From Acidobacteriota bacterium (lineage in GTDB: Bacteria > Acidobacteriota > Blastocatellia > Pyrinomonadales > Pyrinomonadaceae), in the NCBI GenBank assembly GCA_016703965.1, contig JADJBB010000021.1:124001-188000 (forward strand): a stretch of 64,000 nucleotides of DNA, written 5' to 3'. The first letter of the stretch is position 1. Every line of letters begins with the position of its first letter. Both the position numbers and the translations under genes were made by a program. Below are positions 44,465 through 53,334 of this stretch, piece by piece. The notes under the pieces are model-generated. The model saw only the letters and a list, made by a program, of their open reading frames with translations, was not told where the DNA came from and made no database searches.

Positions 44465-44689
44465 CTAGTTCTGATCCGTGGTTTTCTTTTCCTTTAACAT
44501 CACAAACGCCGCGATGGCCGTGATGACGAGCCCGATAAAGCCAAACAGCAGCGACGGAATGATGCCGACCATCGCCTCTTTCATATTCACGCGGTTATTC
44601 GTCATCGACGGCAGCATCAGAAATATGACGAGGGCGATGCCCGAGAGCAGCGTTAATCCGATCCCAATAAGTAATCCAGCTATTTTCAT
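44465..44689 (-). CDS. Small two-TM membrane protein
   Basis: A 74-residue protein; AGGAG precedes the ATG at 44689. Two hydrophobic segments are seen, AGLLIGIGLTLLSGIALVIF and GIIPSLLFGFIGLVITAIAA, with a short loop between and a charged end (LKEKKTTDQN). It lies between a secreted-protein gene and a lipoprotein gene with spacings of 10 and 16 bases. No family is recognised. Confidence 0.7.
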   Translation of the reverse strand: MKIAGLLIGIGLTLLSGIALVIFLMLPSMTNNRVNMKEAMVGIIPSLLFGFIGLVITAIAAFVMLKEKKTTDQN

Positions 44690-44699
44690 AATTTTCTCC

Positions 44700-45704
44700 T
44701 CACGGACAACTAACAAAGATCCCGCCTGCACCGAGGTCTTCGACTTTGGTCCCGCCAAACCCGCCTCCGGCACGGTCCTGCCTCAAGACAAATTCGCGTG
44801 CCTGACATTCCGGGCGGTTCGGCATTTTGACCAGGACATAACCCCGTTTGAATCGCTGAGCACCGGGATGAACGCGATAAAGGCTGACGTTCCCGGTCGT
44901 ACTCATCCATGTCAGCTCATCGACCGACGCCCAGCCTGTGGCGACGAAGCCGACCTTTAGGACAGTCGCCTTTGATAGCGCGGAACTTTTTGCATATTGG
45001 CCGCGCATCAACGATTCGAGAGCCGCATCTTTGATCGTCGGCATCGTCCACGTTCGCGTCGCCATCTGTTCCTCTATACGCGTTTTCATTTTCGGACCGA
45101 TCTCTGCGTACTTATCGAAAAAATCGGTGGGCAGTTGAGCTCCACGCTTGGCGTATTCGGCTTGTAGCTCCGCTGCCATCTTTTGCCGATATACATCTGG
45201 CTCAAATGCCAGCATCTGGTAGTCGTCGAGGACGCTCTCGAAATTGTTTCGCATCGCATTCTCCATATCGTAAATGCGATTCTGCGTCCGGTTTCTCAGC
45301 TCGTACTCGGCACCGACCTGAACGGCCTTTTTCCTCAGCTCAAGACGATTTGCGGCGATCTCGCACCAGGATTTTGGCAGGTAAGCAAGTTCGGGCTGGC
45401 GTCCCGGCGGATTCTTCATACTTGGATACTTCCTGCAAATAACATCCAGCTCCGCCAGATCGCCCATGACCTCGTTCCACTTTGCCGCCTCGGTCGGGGG
45501 ATAGTAGGTTGATGACATTTTCGATTTTAGTTTCGGATCATAAACGACCGTAAACGCAAGGACAGAACTCTCGTACTTACGGGCCTCGCTAAGGAACCTA
45601 TCGCGCTCCTGATATTCCGCAGCCTGGCCAAATGCGTTTAATGAAAACGCCAGCGATCCGAATATCGCCACTAGAAACGCAGTGATCTTTGTATATTTGT
45701 TCAT
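44700..45704 (-). CDS. Hypothetical secreted protein, 334 aa
   Basis: A 334-residue exported protein with signal MNKYTKITAFLVAIFGSLAF ending near AFGQ. The mature part is helical and charged in its middle (AAELQAEYAKRGAQLPTDFF, TRIEEQMATRTWTMPTIKDA), and ends in a beta-rich part (GNVSLYRVHPGAQRFKRGYV) with a Gly-rich tail. Four Cys residues could form disulphides. No family is recognised. Second gene of the envelope unit. Confidence 0.7.
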   Translation of the reverse strand: MNKYTKITAFLVAIFGSLAFSLNAFGQAAEYQERDRFLSEARKYESSVLAFTVVYDPKLKSKMSSTYYPPTEAAKWNEVMGDLAELDVICRKYPSMKNPPGRQPELAYLPKSWCEIAANRLELRKKAVQVGAEYELRNRTQNRIYDMENAMRNNFESVLDDYQMLAFEPDVYRQKMAAELQAEYAKRGAQLPTDFFDKYAEIGPKMKTRIEEQMATRTWTMPTIKDAALESLMRGQYAKSSALSKATVLKVGFVATGWASVDELTWMSTTGNVSLYRVHPGAQRFKRGYVLVKMPNRPECQAREFVLRQDRAGGGFGGTKVEDLGAGGIFVSCP

Positions 45705-45713
45705 GATTTCACC

Positions 45714-46151
45714 TCAGCTTTCTGTGCCTTCAAATCGGTACTTATTTGTCTTACCGGTGCCGAATGGAACTGCTTCGAACGAGAGCCGCAGTTCTTTGCC
45801 AGACGTGACACCTGTTCCTTTCAATATCTGATATTCCTGGCCGCCGGCCGTGCATCGCTTGGAACCATCCTCGGTCCAGTCCGAGCCGATCCTGATCATC
45901 TGGAGCGTACAGCTTTCCATTTCAGTCTTTATTTTGCTGTCGCCCGCGGTTTTGAAATTGACTGACATCTTGTCCTCGCCGTATTTGGTTACTGTGACGT
46001 CGACTTCGTCATTCCCGCTCCCGACATATTCGCCGTATGCGGAAGTTTCGATAGTGGTCGTGAGCGTACCTTTGTAAATATGGCGTTCGCCGCCACAGGC
46101 GGCCATGAAAAATGCGGCTACAGTGATGAATAAAGCTAGTTTTCCTAACAT
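45714..46151 (-). CDS. Putative lipoprotein, first gene of envelope unit
   Basis: A 145-residue lipoprotein with lipobox FMAAC. The mature part is beta-rich (IYKGTLTTTIETSAYGEYVG, DKMSVNFKTAGDSKIKTEME) and contains two Cys that may pair. A AGGAGG-like site precedes the ATG. It begins the unit 46151-43963, followed after 9 bases by a secreted protein. No family is recognised. Confidence 0.72.
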   Translation of the reverse strand: MLGKLALFITVAAFFMAACGGERHIYKGTLTTTIETSAYGEYVGSGNDEVDVTVTKYGEDKMSVNFKTAGDSKIKTEMESCTLQMIRIGSDWTEDGSKRCTAGGQEYQILKGTGVTSGKELRLSFEAVPFGTGKTNKYRFEGTES

Positions 46152-46255
46152 TGTGTATTTCCTCCTGAGGCTGGAAAATTTTGTACGTGTAATTTGTCGC
46201 TTTCTTGTTAAAATGTCCTCAAGGAACCGCTCATTTATTTATCAATCATTTATCA

Positions 46256-48397
46256 ATGACCGATAAGTCTAATAACGCTAGCCATTTATACTGTTTTGGC
46301 GACTTTCAACTGGATACCGTTGAGCGGACGCTGCGCCGTGACGGCGAGATGATCGTCCTGCCGCCAAGGGTGTTCGATACGCTAACGCTGCTCGTCGAGC
46401 GACACGGAACAGTGATCTCAAAGCGCGAAATGATGGACGCGATATGGAAGGACGCGTTCGTCGAGGAAAGCAATCTCACGCAGAATATCTACCTGCTGCG
46501 AAAAACGCTTGGCAAAACTGAAGACTACAAAGATTGGATCGAGACGCTTCCGCGTAAAGGATATGTGTTCAGAGGCAGTGTCGAACACGGCGGCGGTTAT
46601 CCAGCAGCTGCGAGCGAGCCGAGGACGACAAAGGCGAGGAAAGACCGCCGTCTGTTATTTGTTGCCGGCATTGTTGGTTTGCTGATTTTGGCTGGACTTG
46701 GGACCGGAGCTTATTTTGTTTCTAAGCGAGAATCGAGCGGCTCGGTTGAACGAAAGCCGGTCTTTCGCAAGCTAACCGCTGCAGGAACTGCAGAGTTTCC
46801 CGTGATCGCTCCCGATGGCCACTCTTTTGCCTTTGTCCGCGAAGGCTATCTCTATATCCAGCCGATCGATAAGGATGAGCCGAAACTCATCAAACTGCCG
46901 GAGAATACAAAGTGCGGATTTATTCAGTTCACACCTGACGGACGCTCAATAGCATTTCGGGCGGAAAGCCGTTTCGTTATGGGCGGCGACATTTATGCGA
47001 TCGGGATAGACGGCGGCGAGCCAAAGGTGATCGCGAAGAATGTTTGGAGCGGCATTAGTTTTTCGCGGGACGGAAAGCAGGCGGCATTTATCCGCGATCA
47101 GCGCGAATCAAACAGGCATAGCGTTGTTATCGAGGATCTTGCCACCGGAGCCGAAAGGGAGCTGGCGAGTGTCAGCGAACCGACTAGCTACGTCTTGTTC
47201 GGAGCACCCGCCTGGTCGTCGGATGGCAGCAAGATCGTCGTGTCAACGATTAGCCGCGAAAGCCAAGCCCCACGTTCACAACTGGTCGTTTATGACGTTT
47301 TCAGCTCGGCAGTCCAGGAATTTGCCCCGCGACCGCTTCGTAGATTTGAACAGGCAGTATGGCTGCCAGATGGCAGCGCGATACTCACCATCGCTCGCGA
47401 GGGCCAAACGTATTTTCAGATATGGAAGATCTCATACCCGGACGGACGGCTCAGTCGCGTAACTAACGACAACAATATCTATCGCAGCATCTCGATCTCA
47501 GCCGATGGCAAGCGGGTCATATCCGGCGACTACACAACATTTTCGCACGTCTGGGCGGCCTCTGCGGCTAATTTCAATGCTCAAAAACAGATCACCTTTG
47601 GCAATCTCAGCCGGGACGGCATTCTGGGAATGCAGTGGACTCCGGACGGTAGCGTCATTTATTCCTCCAGAGTATTCGGCAATGTCGATCTTTGGAAGGC
47701 TGGTCCCGGCGAACTAGATCGCGTACAACTAACCAAAGAGTCTGGTGATGTTAACGCCAATCCCGCCCTTTCGCCGGACGGCAAGACGCTATATTTCACA
47801 TCGACGCGAACCGGAACCTCGCAAATTTGGCGAATGGACGCAAGCGGCGGGACCCAGACACAGATCACTTTTGGCGACAAAGAGAACAACACTCAACCAC
47901 AATTGTCTCCGGACGGCCAAACTATGTACTATATCCGCCGCTCCCGCGACGGATCGACGGTAATGAGGACCTCGCTTGCTAATGGAGAAACTCAGCCCGT
48001 TGAAAACACCGGCTCCATTTCTCCCGAACGCCTCGTTCTCTCACCGGACGGAAGCCTTTTGGCGGCGTGCGAAATAAAGGGCAGGTCAGACGAAAGTGAT
48101 GAGGGCGGCCAGATCCAATACACGATAATACCCGTCCGCGGTGGTGAATCACGCTCGCTCAAGCTGCCGACAGAACAGTTCACCTGGTCGCCGGATAGTA
48201 AAAGCATCGATTACGCAGAGAGTGTAGGCGGCGAAGCTCGGATCATGCGGCAAGCTCTCGATGGCGGGACGCCGACCGTTCTGTATTCGGAGAGGGCCGC
48301 AACGATCAACATGCTCTCGTGGAATCGCGAAGGCTCGTCCCTCGCCATCTCTAAAGGCCGACGCCTGTATGACGTTATCCTGATTTCCGAATTCTAA
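46256..48397 (+). CDS. Winged-helix (OmpR/CadC-like) regulator with TolB-type propeller
   Basis: A 713-residue one-component membrane regulator. The N-terminal trans_reg_C winged helix covers residues 10-105 (YCFGDFQLDTVERTLRRDGE, LTLLVERHGTVISKREMMDA, DWIETLPRKGYVFRG). LLFVAGIVGLLILAGLGTGA near residue 140 is one membrane helix. The periplasmic part holds PD40/WD40-like blades of a TolB-type propeller, e.g. GTAEFPVIAPDGHSFAFVRE, NPALSPDGKTLYFTSTRTGT and QPQLSPDGQTMYYIRRSRDG. Signal and target genes are unknown. I use the ATG at 46256. Confidence 0.9.
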   Translation: MTDKSNNASHLYCFGDFQLDTVERTLRRDGEMIVLPPRVFDTLTLLVERHGTVISKREMMDAIWKDAFVEESNLTQNIYLLRKTLGKTEDYKDWIETLPRKGYVFRGSVEHGGGYPAAASEPRTTKARKDRRLLFVAGIVGLLILAGLGTGAYFVSKRESSGSVERKPVFRKLTAAGTAEFPVIAPDGHSFAFVREGYLYIQPIDKDEPKLIKLPENTKCGFIQFTPDGRSIAFRAESRFVMGGDIYAIGIDGGEPKVIAKNVWSGISFSRDGKQAAFIRDQRESNRHSVVIEDLATGAERELASVSEPTSYVLFGAPAWSSDGSKIVVSTISRESQAPRSQLVVYDVFSSAVQEFAPRPLRRFEQAVWLPDGSAILTIAREGQTYFQIWKISYPDGRLSRVTNDNNIYRSISISADGKRVISGDYTTFSHVWAASAANFNAQKQITFGNLSRDGILGMQWTPDGSVIYSSRVFGNVDLWKAGPGELDRVQLTKESGDVNANPALSPDGKTLYFTSTRTGTSQIWRMDASGGTQTQITFGDKENNTQPQLSPDGQTMYYIRRSRDGSTVMRTSLANGETQPVENTGSISPERLVLSPDGSLLAACEIKGRSDESDEGGQIQYTIIPVRGGESRSLKLPTEQFTWSPDSKSIDYAESVGGEARIMRQALDGGTPTVLYSERAATINMLSWNREGSSLAISKGRRLYDVILISEF

Positions 48398-48400
48398 CGA

Positions 48401-49417
48401 CTAGAAAAGCCGCAATTGCTGAGGAGCCGCTAAAACTGCCTCTTCCTCCACCGGTTTTTCTTGCTGCTTGAATCCGAGCCGCTTTGCGTGAAACTCAAAC
48501 AGCTTTGTCGTCACTTCCCACTGTTCGGTTTTGCCCGTCATGCGGTCTTTGTAGGTAGCGTGCCTTAGCGAGCCGCCGCGTTCGCGTTTCATGGTGTTGA
48601 TGATCTTGGTGACGCGTGTGGGCGGCAGGCGTTCGTGCATTTTTTCGACAAAATACGACTCGATCGAATCGGTATCGAGATGCAGCATCGACATAAATGC
48701 TCGGGTAGCTCCGGATTCCTTTGCACGTTCAAGCAAACCCGGAATGTCAGATTCGTTATAGCCGGGAATGACGGGCGCGATTCCGATCCCGACCGTAATT
48801 CCTGCATCCGCAAGCGTTCGCATCGCCCGAAACCGCGCCTCTGGAACCGGCGTGTACGGTTCGAACGGGTTTGACCTTTCTTTCGTCAGAAAAGGAAGCG
48901 AGAAAAAGACGGAGACCTTTTTCAATTTTTGCAAAAGGTCGATGTCGCGGGTCACCAGCGGCGCTTTCGTTATCACGCCAACCGGCACCTGAAAATCAAC
49001 GCATACCTCCAAACACCTGCGCGTCAGCTCATAACTCGCCTCAAGCGGCAGATACGGATCCGTCGCGAAAGAAAAATCCAAATGCGGCATTTTGTCGCGC
49101 GTTTTTTTCAGCTCCTGTCGGAGCAATTGCGGAGCGTTCGGTTTTACGACGATCTTTGTCTCAAAATCCGTTCCGGCTCCATAGCCCAGATACTCGTGAT
49201 ACTGCCGCGCAAAACAGTAAGTGCAGCCGTGTATGCACCCGCGGTAGCAGTTGACCGTGTAACGCCAGCCGCCTTCCCAATCGGACGCGAACGCCTTCGT
49301 GATCATCTTCTTGGTCGCGGTCTCCTCAAAGATCTTAAGCTTGGTCGGCGGCGGTTCGCCGACGTATTCAGATGTATATTTGTTGTAGGGATTTGGAGGG
49401 TTAATTATCTGTCGCAC
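48401..49417 (-). CDS. PA0069-family radical SAM protein
   Basis: A 338-residue radical SAM enzyme. The iron-sulphur motif is YRGCIHGCTYCFARQYHEYL (CxxxCxxC), preceded by the family hallmark of an Asn/Trp-rich stretch. FSFATDPYLPLEASYELTRR and VPVGVITKAPLVTRDIDLLQ are typical of the PA0069/SplB-like group. The reaction is unknown. The longer frame starts in a dispersed repeat, so the GTG at 49417 is preferred, though no clear ribosome site is present. The C-terminal 60 residues are Glu- and Gln-rich. Confidence 0.88.
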   Translation of the reverse strand: MRQIINPPNPYNKYTSEYVGEPPPTKLKIFEETATKKMITKAFASDWEGGWRYTVNCYRGCIHGCTYCFARQYHEYLGYGAGTDFETKIVVKPNAPQLLRQELKKTRDKMPHLDFSFATDPYLPLEASYELTRRCLEVCVDFQVPVGVITKAPLVTRDIDLLQKLKKVSVFFSLPFLTKERSNPFEPYTPVPEARFRAMRTLADAGITVGIGIAPVIPGYNESDIPGLLERAKESGATRAFMSMLHLDTDSIESYFVEKMHERLPPTRVTKIINTMKRERGGSLRHATYKDRMTGKTEQWEVTTKLFEFHAKRLGFKQQEKPVEEEAVLAAPQQLRLF

Positions 49418-49460
49418 ACATGCGACAATAATGCACTTGTGACAGTAAGTCAAAGTACTA

Positions 49461-49523
49461 GCCACAGAGTTCACAGAGGCATTGAGCAAAAAAAGTCTCA
49501 GTCGTCTCGGTGTTCTCTGTGGC
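49461..49523. repeat. Dispersed CACAGAG-type inverted repeat, copy E
   Basis: GCCACAGAGTTCACAGAGG and the complement-like CTCGGTGTTCTCTGTGGC flank a short A-rich centre. It lies between the radical SAM and acetyltransferase genes and ends exactly at the acetyltransferase stop. Confidence 0.85.
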
Positions 49524-50047
49524 TATAGTTCCTTCTGCATCAACAGATCCGTCTGTGGATCCGACCCAAGCTGAAAAGTGTGTTTCCCAACCTCGCAAAA
49601 GCCGTTCTTTTCATAGAACCGCTGTGCCCGCGGGTTGTATTCCCAGACGCCGAGCCACATAACGTCATGGTTGTTGTGCTTTGCAAATTCAAAGCACGCA
49701 TCCATCAGATTCTGTCCTACGCCTTTGCCTAGGAACTCTTGATGCGAATAGAGCCGTGACAGCTCGACCGGCCGGGTCGCCATAATGCCATCCTCGATAC
49801 TGCCGATGATCAGCTTTGCGTAACCGGCGGATTTTCCTTCGATCTCGGCGATCAGGAAAATAGAATTCTCGTCAGCAAGTTCCTCGGCGATCTGCTCGAC
49901 CGTGAATGCCTGCCGCATGTAGTGATTAAGGTCGTCGGGAGCGTTTTTTGGATGATGTGCAAAGGCGTCCCAGAAGGTGGTGTATGCAAGATCGGTCAGA
50001 GGTTTTGCATCTTCAACGGTGGCTTGGCGGATAGAAACTGGATTCAT
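49523..50047 (-). CDS. GNAT-family N-acetyltransferase
   Basis: A 174-residue acetyltransferase. VSIRQATVEDAKPLTDLAYT is the first strand-helix, ELSRLYSHQEFLGKGVGQNL holds the acetyl-CoA site (Q/RxxGxG/A-like), and NPRAQRFYEKNGFCEVGKHT the C-terminal FYxKxGF motif. It resembles the PaiA/spermidine and ribosomal-protein branch only loosely; substrate unknown. The gene lies 3 bases after a winged-helix gene on the same strand. Confidence 0.9.
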   Translation of the reverse strand: MNPVSIRQATVEDAKPLTDLAYTTFWDAFAHHPKNAPDDLNHYMRQAFTVEQIAEELADENSIFLIAEIEGKSAGYAKLIIGSIEDGIMATRPVELSRLYSHQEFLGKGVGQNLMDACFEFAKHNNHDVMWLGVWEYNPRAQRFYEKNGFCEVGKHTFQLGSDPQTDLLMQKEL

Positions 50048-50050
50048 GTT

Positions 50051-50950
50051 TTAGGAAGCTTGGGTTTGAAAGGCTCCGATCGAAAAATTATAGACACCAG
50101 ACGTCAAACGAACGCGCAGCACGCTTGCGACCTCTCCCACGATCGAGTCCTGAAGAGCGAATATATTCGCCGCATCGTCATCAAAAGTCTTCGCCCAAAC
50201 AATACGCGCATCATCAATATCGACCATTTCGACCGTGATGCGAATACGGTTGTCGGCCCGCTGAACCGAACCTGTCACGACTGAGTCATCATTCAACTCG
50301 CGTCCGGCAGCCATTACATCACGGTCGGTACTTACCGTCGAACCAGGACGGACCGTTAGATCCGCTACACTGCCAAGTCGTGCACGCAGCGTCTCGCTGA
50401 TACCCTGCCCGATAAATTCATCACCTCGATCGGCCTTGAATTGCAGCACGGCAAGACTCTGCGATCGATTCCCCGAAACGGCATTTCGAACCGCCGAAAC
50501 CAAGAACGGCAAGCAAAACGCGATGATGTACAGGATCGCGATCGTAAATCCCGTCCATCTTCCGTTATCGAAATCAAAAGCACGAATTCGCGTCCTCGAT
50601 GCTCGCGGTTTCTCGCAAACCTCAGCGAAATAAGCTCGACGAACCGGAACAACGAAGCTGTATCCTTTCCCCGGAACAGTTACGATAAATTTATTTTCGC
50701 CGAAAGCTTTTCTGAGCGCGGATATCTGCTGATTCAGGTTGTTGCCCTCGACAACGGTGTCGTCCCAAACTGCGTCTATAAGAGCTTCGCGGGTCAGGGC
50801 CTTACCCGAATTTCTGAGCAGGACGGTGAGCGTATCGAACGCCTTTGAACTTAGCGGAAGCACGTCTGCTCCGCAATACAACCGACGTCCGACGATATCA
50901 GCCCGGAAAGAGCCAAATTCGTAAATAATGTCCGCAGAGCTATCGTCCAT
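50051..50950 (-). CDS. Winged-helix membrane regulator with TolB-like periplasmic domain
   Basis: A 299-residue one-component regulator. The winged helix is residues 10-105: YEFGSFRADIVGRRLYCGAD, LTVLLRNSGKALTREALIDA and NKFIVTVPGKGYSFVVPVRR. One membrane helix, FTIAILYIIAFCLPFLVSAV, follows. The periplasmic part, SLAVLQFKADRGDEFIGQGI, SETLRARLGSVADLTVRPGS and NDDSVVTGSVQRADNRIRIT, is the FlgO/TolB-N-like domain often found in adenylate cyclase-type proteins. It lacks TPR or propeller repeats that usually follow. The signal is unknown. Confidence 0.88.
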   Translation of the reverse strand: MDDSSADIIYEFGSFRADIVGRRLYCGADVLPLSSKAFDTLTVLLRNSGKALTREALIDAVWDDTVVEGNNLNQQISALRKAFGENKFIVTVPGKGYSFVVPVRRAYFAEVCEKPRASRTRIRAFDFDNGRWTGFTIAILYIIAFCLPFLVSAVRNAVSGNRSQSLAVLQFKADRGDEFIGQGISETLRARLGSVADLTVRPGSTVSTDRDVMAAGRELNDDSVVTGSVQRADNRIRITVEMVDIDDARIVWAKTFDDDAANIFALQDSIVGEVASVLRVRLTSGVYNFSIGAFQTQAS

Positions 50951-51004
50951 AGAATGAGGCGATTATATCGGAGGCGATTCGCTCAAACAAGAAAATTCGT
51001 AAAA

Positions 51005-52177
51005 CTACTTCGTTATCAATTTAGCGATCGTCTGAAGCTGCATGTTCGACGTGCCTTCGTATATCGCTCCGATCTTAGAGTCGCGCCAGAATTTTTCGAC
51101 CGGGTAATCTTTCACGTAGCCATAGCCGCCGAAAAGCTCGATGGCTTTTGACGCGACCGCTTCAGCACAGCGCGACGAGTAGAGCTTTGCCATGGCGGCT
51201 TCTTTTAAGAACGGCTTGCCGGCGTCTTTTAGACGGGCTGCGTTATAGACGAGCAGGCGTGTCGCTTCGATTTCGACTGCCATTTCGGCGAGTTGGAATT
51301 GGACCGCCTGAAAATTGCCGATCGCCTGGCCAAATTGCTCGCGTTCTTTTGTATATTTAACGGCGGCTTCGAATGCTCCCTGAGCGATGCCGAGCATCTG
51401 GGCTCCAATGCCGACGCGGCCTTCGTTGAGGGTCTCGATCGAGATCTTGTAACCTTTGCCGACCTCGCCCAAAACGTTTTCCTTCGGCACTTTGCAGCCG
51501 TCGAGGATGAGTTCAGTGGTGGATGAAGCGCGGATTCCGAGCTTATCTTCCTTCTTACCGACCGCGAACCCTTCGAAGCTCTTTTCGACGATGAAAGCCG
51601 TGATGCCTTTATAGCCGGCGTCAGGGTCGATCGTCGCGAAGACGATAAATATCTCGGCTTCGTTGCCATTAGTGATCCAGAGTTTTTGGCCATTTAGTTC
51701 GTAATGATCACCTTTATCTACAGCACGGGTTTTTAACGCGAACGCATCGGATCCGGAGCTTGCTTCGGATAGAGCGAATGCTCCGACCTTCGATTCGGCC
51801 ATTTGCGTCAGATACTTCTTTTTCAGGTCATCGTTTCCCCATCGCATGAAGGCGTTAGTCACGAGCGTGTTGTGCACATCGACAAAGACTGACAGCGAAG
51901 CGTCGACGCGGGCGATCTCTTCGATCGCGATGATCGCGTTAAAGATCGTTGAGCCCGCACCGCCGTATTCCTCGGGCGATTCGATCGCCATCAGGCCCAG
52001 CTCGAAACATTGTTTGATCAGGTCTGGATCGAGTTTCGAGGCGTGCTCCATCTGCTCGACACGCGGGCGAACCTCACCCTCGGCAAATTCTCGAACCGAA
52101 GCTCGAAACAATTCTTCTTCCTCAGACAAAACGGTCAATCCGACGTTTGATAATGCGGCTGCTGTGGCTGTATTCAT
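51005..52177 (-). CDS. Acyl-CoA dehydrogenase
   Basis: A 390-residue FAD enzyme introducing a double bond in acyl-CoA. The family signatures are GAFALSEASSGSDAFALKTR and LWITNGNEAEIFIVFA in the middle domain and QLAEMAVEIEATRLLVYNAA in the helical C-terminal domain. The catalytic base is the Glu in IGAIYEGTSNMQLQTIAKLI. It most resembles short-chain/butyryl-CoA dehydrogenases, but no ETF or other beta-oxidation gene is next to it. Confidence 0.95.
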   Translation of the reverse strand: MNTATAAALSNVGLTVLSEEEELFRASVREFAEGEVRPRVEQMEHASKLDPDLIKQCFELGLMAIESPEEYGGAGSTIFNAIIAIEEIARVDASLSVFVDVHNTLVTNAFMRWGNDDLKKKYLTQMAESKVGAFALSEASSGSDAFALKTRAVDKGDHYELNGQKLWITNGNEAEIFIVFATIDPDAGYKGITAFIVEKSFEGFAVGKKEDKLGIRASSTTELILDGCKVPKENVLGEVGKGYKISIETLNEGRVGIGAQMLGIAQGAFEAAVKYTKEREQFGQAIGNFQAVQFQLAEMAVEIEATRLLVYNAARLKDAGKPFLKEAAMAKLYSSRCAEAVASKAIELFGGYGYVKDYPVEKFWRDSKIGAIYEGTSNMQLQTIAKLITK

Positions 52178-52257
52178 ATAATTTCCTAAACAGGTTTTGT
52201 TAAATAACTATCGATAAAATACCATTCTAATCAAGCCATCTGGCAAAGGCAAAGCAC

Positions 52258-53319
52258 GTGAATTCCGCTATCGAAACCCCGCAACCCACACAAAAACGAT
52301 TCACAAGACTTAAGCTCGCGGCCGCCATTATGACGCTTTGCGGAATTGGTGTTTTTGCGTTCCTGGTCTATTCGATAGGTTTTCACGAGATCCTTGAGGG
52401 CGTCGTGCGTTTTGGATTTGCGGGCTTCGCGGTGATCCTTTCGATCTATTTTGTCAGGATCTGTGTCCGCGCCTTGGCGTGGAAACTCTCGGTCCACGAG
52501 CCGTACTATCTGAGTATGCGCGACACGATCCCTGGGGTCGTTATTGGCGAAGCGATGAGCAGCACCCTGCCGCTTGGCATCCTCATCAGCGGAACCTCAA
52601 AGGCGGTCGCGGTACGCAAGCAAATACCGCTCGTCGCGGGCCTTTCGTCCGTCGCAAATGAGAACCTCTTTTACAGTCTGGTCACGGGTATTTATCTGAT
52701 CTTTGGAGCAATAGTGATGCTCCGCGTTTCGGCTGTCGACGAAGGTGTGGTTTGGACCATCAATGCCATGATCGTCACGCTGATCGTCCTGATCCTTCTC
52801 GGGATCCTGATGGTCATCCGCCAATGGCACATGGCAAGCGAACTATGTGAAATGATCTATCGCCGGGGCTTCTTCAAAAGGATCCTCGAGAATGGACGGC
52901 TGCACGTCAGGCTCTTCGAAAATCTGATCTACGGATTCTATCGGCGTCATCCCGGCCGTTTTATTCCGATCTGCCTGCTTGAGGCCGTCTATCACGTACT
53001 CGGGATCGCCGAGGTTTTATACATCCTCAGCCGTCTGAGCGGTGAAACCGCCAGCGTCATGACTGCCTTTCTTCTCGAATCCATCAGCCGCCTCGTTACG
53101 ATCGTCTTCAAGCTCATCCCGTTCAACATCGGCGTTGACGAAGCCGGAGCCCAATTCGTCGGCAACGCCATCGCCCTTGCAGCCGGCGTCGGCGTGACGC
53201 TTGCGATCATCCGCAAGGGCCGTATTCTGTTTTGGACGGCCATCGGCTGGCTCCTCATCACTAAACGCGGTCTTTCTTTTAGAGAATTGTCACAAGCAAA
53301 TACTGAAAACGCTAAATAA
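52258..53319 (+). CDS. Lysylphosphatidylglycerol synthase TM-like (UPF0104) protein
   Basis: A 353-residue inner-membrane protein beginning at GTG 52258. Hydrophobic segments include LAAAIMTLCGIGVFAFLVYS, FAGFAVILSIYFVRICVRAL and ENLFYSLVTGIYLIFGAIVM, and a conserved late motif is KLIPFNIGVDEAGAQFVGNA. This matches the flippase-like LPG_synthase_TM/UPF0104 family, associated with lipid or glycan translocation. The substrate is unknown. Confidence 0.85.
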   Translation: MNSAIETPQPTQKRFTRLKLAAAIMTLCGIGVFAFLVYSIGFHEILEGVVRFGFAGFAVILSIYFVRICVRALAWKLSVHEPYYLSMRDTIPGVVIGEAMSSTLPLGILISGTSKAVAVRKQIPLVAGLSSVANENLFYSLVTGIYLIFGAIVMLRVSAVDEGVVWTINAMIVTLIVLILLGILMVIRQWHMASELCEMIYRRGFFKRILENGRLHVRLFENLIYGFYRRHPGRFIPICLLEAVYHVLGIAEVLYILSRLSGETASVMTAFLLESISRLVTIVFKLIPFNIGVDEAGAQFVGNAIALAAGVGVTLAIIRKGRILFWTAIGWLLITKRGLSFRELSQANTENAK

Positions 53320-53334
53320 AACTTAAGAACTGCC

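Noticed and set aside
48929..49528. 199-codon plus-strand frame
   Set aside because: It is antisense to the radical SAM gene and runs into a dispersed repeat.
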